Shown in pieces: positions 8,334-12,819 of a stretch of DNA of 12,819 nucleotides (the first letter of the stretch is position 1; each line of letters begins with the position of its first letter). Location of the stretch: contig CAAAJI010001171.1 of assembly GCA_900642245.1 (NCBI GenBank), forward strand, positions 1 to 12,819, written 5' to 3'. The DNA is from Fragilaria radians. Its lineage: Eukaryota > Bacillariophyta > Fragilariophyceae > Fragilariales > Fragilariaceae. The translations under genes and the position numbers were made by a program. The notes beneath the pieces are model-generated. The model ran no database searches. It was not told the origin of the DNA and was given only the letters and a program-made list of their open reading frames with translations.

Positions 8334-9163
8334 TCAATACTTTATTCTGCGCCTCACTGATGAAAACAATTATGGACTTTTTTATCTACAAAGATGACTT
8401 TTGGATTCAAATTAAATACAACTACGCTATACTATATTACAAGAGTAATATATTTGTCAAACAATTACCAATCCAAATGTAGGTCCTGATGTAGGATTAC
8501 ATCACAAGAATAATGTTCAATGCGCAAGGCATCAAAAGCTCATTGGCCAAGCACATGAAAGAGCCGAGGTAACCTAGAATTCAAGCTGCGCCTTCAATAA
8601 TTAATTGTGTAAACAGCTAACTTTATTAATAGCACAGTAATTTTTGGAAAAAAATCTGGTGAAATGGCATATTCTGAATTATCTAAATCCAGCTAGAGAC
8701 TAATCATGATGAATTAGGATGAAGCGCATCAAGAATTCTCATTCAGTTGGAAGGATAATCTTTGAAAAAATGTCTACGATAATGCAGATTCCGCGAGCTT
8801 TTAAAACCGGGAGTAGTTGAGTCGTTAAATGTATTAGAAATGTACATTCTTGTGATCGGTCGTTGCTTGCAGTATTGTATTTAAGTGACCGATTAAAAAA
8901 GCTTGCTTCGATTACCCTGTCCTTTAAATAATAATAAGGCATAACACCGAAATGCCGTTTTTTTGCTCCTCATTCCAGATCAAAATAAATGATTAGGTAA
9001 ATCTGACATAATGATCTTAAGAGCAATCAATGAATACATAAATGCATCTGACACGACGTAAAAAGGAGAACGTCGTTTTGAGTCGCTACTTTACTGTATG
9101 CGGGAAACGTTTCCTAAAATTGAAGTAATATTTGGGTGGGATATTCTTCGACTTTCTCAAACA

Positions 9164-10604
9164 ATGAAATTACACACCATGGTTGATTCGAAAACGATTA
9201 CAAGGAAGAAAACTCAGCCAAAGTACAAGAAAGCTCCTCAAGCTCCAAGGTAAGATTGGAACCATTTGTCTAATTACCAGAGAGCCAAGAAATAACCCTT
9301 CCTAGGAGATTCAAATCAGCATACATGTTCTTTTCCACAGAAAAGCACAAGTCGATTCGAGAGGAGTTACTGGCGTGTGGACGAAGCGAAAAGGTAAGAG
9401 AAATATGGCTCCTTAGTCCAGATGATATTTTTCTTTGACTGAATTAAAGCTTGAACTCAAATACAGACCACTGAAATTGCGAAACTTGTATCCCGTGCTT
9501 GGAAAAGCGTAAGTGACGAGGAACGAATGCTGTGGGAAGAAAAAGCACGTCAAGATAAAGCTAGATTCCAAGTTGAAAAATCACACTACACAGGTCCTTG
9601 GAAAGTACCAAGGAAAAAGCGCATGAACTCAGATGCAAGGATTCCCAAACGACCAATGTCTGCATTTTTGGCGTTTTCTCATGCCAATCGAGCGGAAGAG
9701 AAAAAGAAGCACCCCAACCTTACAAACAATGAAATCACTAGGATTCTTGCAGAACAATGGAAAAATGCTCAAGATCACGAAAAAGAGAGGTTTATCGAAG
9801 AAGAACGCGCTTTACGTCAAAAGTACCTAGTGAGTATTGCCCTTTGGCGACATAGTCAAAAGAAAACGTTACTTTCGCAGAGACAAGAAAGAGAGGAAAT
9901 GGCATTGAAAGAGGTCACGGACCGGGAAAAAGAAGCCGCAGCGGAAAGTTTTGAATATTGCAGTTCCAATTATGACACATCTGGTTATCACCATTGTTCG
10001 AAGGGGAAGAATCCAGTTTGGTCAACCTTTAATTCGCAAAATTATAATGATGTACCAAGTTCAATCTACGGCTCTCGAAATATCTACGAAGATAATTCAT
10101 TAGCGACAAACAATGGAGTGAATTCATTGGGAGGATATGAAGAATATCCTTACTCTACCCGCAGCGGCACAATTTATCCAACTCATTACTCTCTGTTGCA
10201 AGGCACAACATATCATGAAGAAATTTCCCCTTACTATCCATCAGAGGAAGGCTCAAGCGAGTATTACGATGCTGTCAGAGAATATCGAGGTAAGTGAAGG
10301 GATGGTGACAAGAAAGATGAACTATGAAATTGACTCAATTATCATAGGCTATTGGGAGAAAAGGATGAATTTCATTCCACCTCCAACAAGCTCATTTCAT
10401 GATAGCAAAAGTAAGGCTTTAGCTATGTCTCATGGGGATACTGCAGGAGTTGCATCTTTCACATATCCCACCTCATACCCGATGCAATATTCTTACCTTT
10501 CCGAATCCGAAAAGAGGATAAAGAATGAGATTTTATGGGAATATCCAGATTTCAGAGTTCCGGTATCAAGAAAAAAATTAAAGGAACTAGGGGGCAATTC
10601 TTAA
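9164..10604 (+). CDS. Two-HMG-box DNA-binding protein, four exons
   Basis: Exons 9164-9249, 9306-9393, 9467-10289 and 10348-10604 join to 1254 bases, 417 residues. All junctions are GT-AG and phases fit (2, 0, 1). Box 1 (residues about 27-97) is split by introns 1 and 2 and reads APRRFKSAYMFFSTEKH, then RAWKSVSDEERMLWEEKA. A basic linker TGPWKVPRKKR (100-110) leads to box 2 (about 117-186): IPKRPMSAFLAFSHANR, then EQWKNAQDHEKERFIEEE. Both show the HMG-box core aromatic and Trp positions. The remainder is Tyr/Ser/Glu-rich, apparently disordered, ending WEYPDFRVPVSRKKLKELGG. HMG-box proteins bend DNA and act in chromatin or transcription in the nucleus; the precise role is unknown. I recall the GPWKVP linker with PKRPMSAFLAF from diatom HMG proteins. 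The ATG at 9164 has ACA before it; in-frame alternatives are 9098 (poor context) and 9179. An in-frame TAA at 9059 bounds the frame. Confidence 0.9.
9250..9305 (+). other. Intron 1 of the HMG-box gene (56 bases)
   Basis: Donor AAG|GTAAGA and acceptor CCTAG|G. The 56-base length is not a multiple of three. Splicing completes codon Arg29 (AG+G) and restores box 1 as PRRFKSAYMFF. It contains in-frame stops if retained. Confidence 0.9.
9394..9466 (+). other. Intron 2 of the HMG-box gene (73 bases)
   Basis: Donor AAAAG|GTAAGA and acceptor ATACAG|ACC, phase 0. Splicing joins GRSEK to TTEIAKLVSRAWKS within box 1, giving the helix 2 spacing expected of an HMG box. Confidence 0.9.
10290..10347 (+). 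other. Intron 3 of the HMG-box gene (58 bases)
   Basis: Donor CGAG|GTAAGT is a consensus site and the acceptor is ATCATAG|GC, phase 1. Without splicing the protein stops two codons later at TGA 10295-10297. Splicing forms a Gly codon and extends the frame by 85 codons to TAA 10602-10604, which ends in a basic RKKLKELGGNS tail. The downstream open frame and consensus sites support removal. Confidence 0.8.
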
Positions 10605-12245
10605 AAGGACAACTGTGGCCTTCAAATACCCTGTATACAAAAGATCAAAGTATGGGATCATGATTCTAGACCACGGAGGAAATTTTGGCAGATGTTTTGT
10701 TCGATCTTGCATATACTACCAGTACAAAAGAGTCCAAGGCTTTAGCAGTCTTATCTTACCTTTGTCAGGATGAAGAACAATCGAAATGGAGATTGAATTA
10801 GAATCTCAATTCAGATTGTTGTGATTGAGTGTCACATTTTGCGATTTTTCCCGGGATCTTGAGAAAGTTACAAAATCGTATTAGGTAGCTTATAACTTTC
10901 TACAGTGGGTTTTTTCATCGTGATTAATATTTGAAACTTCTAGCTTACCACAAAGTAAATGCAGAGATTGCCTAGTTGCACTAGGAAGAAAACAGACATG
11001 CTAAGCACCAGCACAACATGGCCATATCAAGTAACATAATGCTTTCTCCAAAGAAGGAATAATGCGATAGATTAAAGTCAGAGTCTTTATGATTTCTGAC
11101 AAAATGAGGTGTATTCATAGCACAGCAGAGAAGCTCAGATTGATTGCATAATTCCTTTATAATTTGAGTACACAGATGGAGATACTCTCCAAGACCATAA
11201 TTCCAAAATTGCATTTTATTTACTTGCAAATTGTAGTTGCAAAATTTTAAATGAATTTTCCCCCCTTTCTTTCATACGCTGCTTGATTGATTGACTTTCA
11301 TTATTTGGCGTCAGGGCTGCTGCTACACAGCACAATAATGGGCAGTTCCAAACCTATATTTTTAAGGTATTGAAGGCATTTCTGTGAGGATAGGCTTATT
11401 CAGCTACAAAAGCTATTACGCTATATGGGGACAGGTATATCCTTTTGTGAAGGTATCAAGAGATGCAGCCATGCAACACTTATTGTTTTCGGGGCCATCA
11501 ATCTGTATGTGTCCACACCAGCCGATATGCTATTTGACGTTGAAAGATGTTCTTCAGTATCCGTGACAACTCTATCCACAACCAAAACTTCCCAATGCAT
11601 CATGACAGTACTTAATTACAAACAATCACCACTACATATTCACATATTGAAGGCAAATCTAGTGGTAATGAAGCCTCAAATCACACAATAGTGGTCATTC
11701 ATGACGAGGAAAATGCTTAAGGTAGGTCACTCTTCACAATATCAAGTCACTAGACGAGGTTGTGTTAATCAACCACCAGCCCGATTCCATGAAAAAATTA
11801 ATCAAGGATCATGGATACCCATTTCAAAAATGCTTTGGTGAGTACAGGATTTGGGGAGGGTATTAGCAAAACTTAGACCTGAACATCCATTAGGCTAGTC
11901 ATGGACCAACAAGGTTTGGGAACCAATTTCGAATTCCAATGTTAACGAACAAAGTTAATATCATGTCTGCTACTTGAGCTTTGATACAGAACATTTTCCG
12001 GTTGTCTCATTGCTAGAGCTTACGAACAGTTGAGAATATTCCTGACAACGGGTAGCACAGGTGACAAGCAACATCACAATTTATATGAATTCTATGCGTG
12101 ATGATGATCGACTACTGGCATCAACAAGGCATGACAGTTATTTTTGTATAGGTAAATCGACAATGTACGTTTTTGGGTTTTTCATCTATTCTAGTGTACT
12201 TGTATGGTCTGGTCCCATACTGATTCGACATTGTGTAATGCTTGA
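10605..12245. other. Intergenic region between the HMG-box and hexosyltransferase genes
   Basis: About 1.6 kb. From 10605 to 11370 I see no gene, only AT-rich sequence with small imperfect hairpins, for example GAGATT with AATCTC near 10791-10809. A long frame with one stop at 11374-11841 is listed separately. From 11842 to 12245 open frames are short and unrecognised; this part should include the hexosyltransferase promoter. Confidence 0.5.
11374..11841 (+). pseudogene. Possible degenerate ORF, about 155 codons with one internal TAG
   Basis: One + strand frame runs from 11374 to TGA 11839-11841, broken only by TAG at 11689-11691. An ATG lies at 11425. The first part includes ATLIVFGAINLYVSTPADML; the second includes VTRRGCVNQPPARFHEKI. 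The arrangement (a VFG..Y..V segment, then about 120 residues on a TR-G-V-PP-RF segment) recalls the region between integrase and reverse transcriptase in Copia-type polyproteins, where R-S-G-R-V..PP-R is common. That is only resemblance. A GTGAGT donor-like site at 11838-11843 offers the alternative of an unrecognised spliced gene. I cannot decide between a relic, a real gene and chance. Confidence 0.25.
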
Positions 12246-12819
12246 ATGGTATCATGTCGACAACGTCTCCTCGAACATATTCTAATCGCAATTGTTGTTT
12301 ATCAAATCACTCATTGGAGTCATATAACTGCACCCCATGGAAGTAATTCTCATTGTGACCCAGCTGGTATGCCTTTGTCATCATCATCGTCATCATGTGT
12401 AGGAGGAAACATGGCTAGGAGTACAACATTCAAACATTCGAGCAAAGGACAATCAACTGGAAAATTACCAACTAGGAAACAAACAACCTTCCTACTGGGA
12501 ATATTTTGTCAACGGAATGATACCAAACATCGACAATTGTCACGATCAACCATGTTGGGGGAAACGGCGTTGCCTCCTTTGGTATATTCTCGAATCTGTA
12601 CCTTGCAAGCTTTTTTAAAAATGGCAGAATCTACGAATGCATCCGAAAATTCTTACAACAATGTCTGTCAGATAATCTATACATTTGTTGTGGGAGGAGG
12701 AACGAATGTTTCATCTTCTGAATATCCATCAGATATCATGAATCGACCTGATTTTCAACTTTTAATTTCTAATGATCCACTAACAAAGCTTGAACCAGAT
12801 GTCGTAATGTTAAACATCC
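12246..12819 (+). CDS. Type II membrane hexosyltransferase, GT31/galactosyltransferase-like (partial, C-terminus outside window)
   Basis: The frame opens at ATG 12246 just after an in-frame TGA (12243-12245) and runs without a stop to the window end, 191 codons plus one base. The N-terminus MVSCRQRLLEHILIAIVVYQ has basic residues then a short hydrophobic stretch, a weak signal anchor. A Ser-rich stem with a six-Ser run (45-50) follows. The catalytic part begins TFLLGIF (81-87), then RQLSRST (96-102, like the RxxIRxT motif), RICTLQAF (116-123), YTFVVGG (145-151) and DVVMLNI (185-191). This order matches, from memory, the diatom hexosyltransferase family related to beta-1,3-galactosyltransferases, in which ENMN-GK-WF and a D-x-D metal site follow; those lie beyond the edge. 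It would transfer a hexose from a nucleotide sugar to a glycan in the Golgi. In-frame ATGs at 12369 and 12411 are less likely starts because they drop the anchor. Confidence 0.75.
   Translation, partial: MVSCRQRLLEHILIAIVVYQITHWSHITAPHGSNSHCDPAGMPLSSSSSSCVGGNMARSTTFKHSSKGQSTGKLPTRKQTTFLLGIFCQRNDTKHRQLSRSTMLGETALPPLVYSRICTLQAFLKMAESTNASENSYNNVCQIIYTFVVGGGTNVSSSEYPSDIMNRPDFQLLISNDPLTKLEPDVVMLNI

Larger units (their letters stand above)
6676..9163. other. Long intergenic region with scattered coding-like fragments
   Basis: About 2.5 kb between LSG1 and the HMG-box gene. It begins with extra stop codons and an AT dinucleotide run at 6681-6692. A GT-AG intron candidate lies at 7074-7130 within a small open frame. 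The minus strand of 7315-8333 looks like broken coding sequence and is described separately. From 8400 to 9060 I see only AT-rich sequence. The HMG gene's upstream region shows an in-frame TAA at 9059-9061 and no recognised promoter element. Confidence 0.5.

Noticed and set aside
10137..10604. Separate 155-codon ORF overlapping the end of the HMG gene
   Set aside because: Its second half is exon 4 of the HMG gene and its first half is an out-of-frame shadow of exon 3 plus intron 3.
10791..10809. Small hairpin GAGATT-loop-AATCTC
   Set aside because: A six-base stem in AT-rich DNA is expected by chance and has no adjacent feature giving it meaning.
12061..12285. 74-codon + strand frame with a hydrophobic middle
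   Set aside because: It starts at GTG, overlaps the hexosyltransferase start and shows no family motif. An upstream exon of the hexosyltransferase was considered, but no convincing splice pair joins them.
1..12819. CRISPR array, operon, phage or bacterial mobile element
   Set aside because: No spaced repeats, no ribosome binding sites or tight gene spacing, and GT-AG introns with eukaryotic gene families argue against a prokaryotic origin. I also saw no tRNA or rRNA gene, though a cryptic tRNA could be missed by eye.

Overview
The window looks like nuclear DNA of a diatom or a closely related stramenopile. The evidence is eukaryotic: four short GT-AG introns or intron candidates of about 56-73 bases, AT-rich intergenic stretches of 0.7-2.5 kb, genes without ribosome binding sites, an LSG1-type 60S ribosome-release GTPase, a tandem HMG-box protein with a GPWKVP linker that I recall from diatom HMG proteins, and an N-terminal part of a hexosyltransferase of the kind common in diatom genomes. 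Taxonomy is inference from remembered family resemblance, not from a search.

All five supported genes are on the + strand. (1) Bases 2-46 are the last 14 codons of a sulfotransferase whose body lies before the window. (2) 2354-3814 is a complete, intronless, Golgi-type (type II membrane) carbohydrate sulfotransferase whose C-terminus closely matches the partial one, so the two form a tandem paralogous pair. (3) 4519-6675 is an intronless LSG1 GTPase with the circularly permuted G4-G5-G1-G3 order. (4) 9164-10604 is a four-exon gene for a 417-residue protein with two HMG boxes; no single reading frame shows it whole, so it was assembled from splice sites. (5) 12246 to the window end is the first 191 codons of a type II membrane hexosyltransferase (galactosyltransferase-like, GT31 style), running off the edge.

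The gaps are 47-2353, 3815-4518, 6676-9163 and 10605-12245. Most are AT-rich and unremarkable. Three spots stand out: a degenerate tandem duplication at 2015-2245 just upstream of the complete sulfotransferase; a stretch at 7315-8333 whose minus strand reads like fragments of a broken coding sequence; and 11374-11841, a + strand frame of about 155 codons broken by one TAG. The last two could be relics of Copia-like retroelements, but that is weak inference.

Functionally, two sulfotransferases and a hexosyltransferase would act in the secretory pathway on glycans, perhaps sulfated polysaccharide or cell-wall glycoprotein; LSG1 acts in the cytoplasm in ribosome maturation and the HMG protein in the nucleus. 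There is no operon logic, and I did not find a convincing novel multi-gene system.
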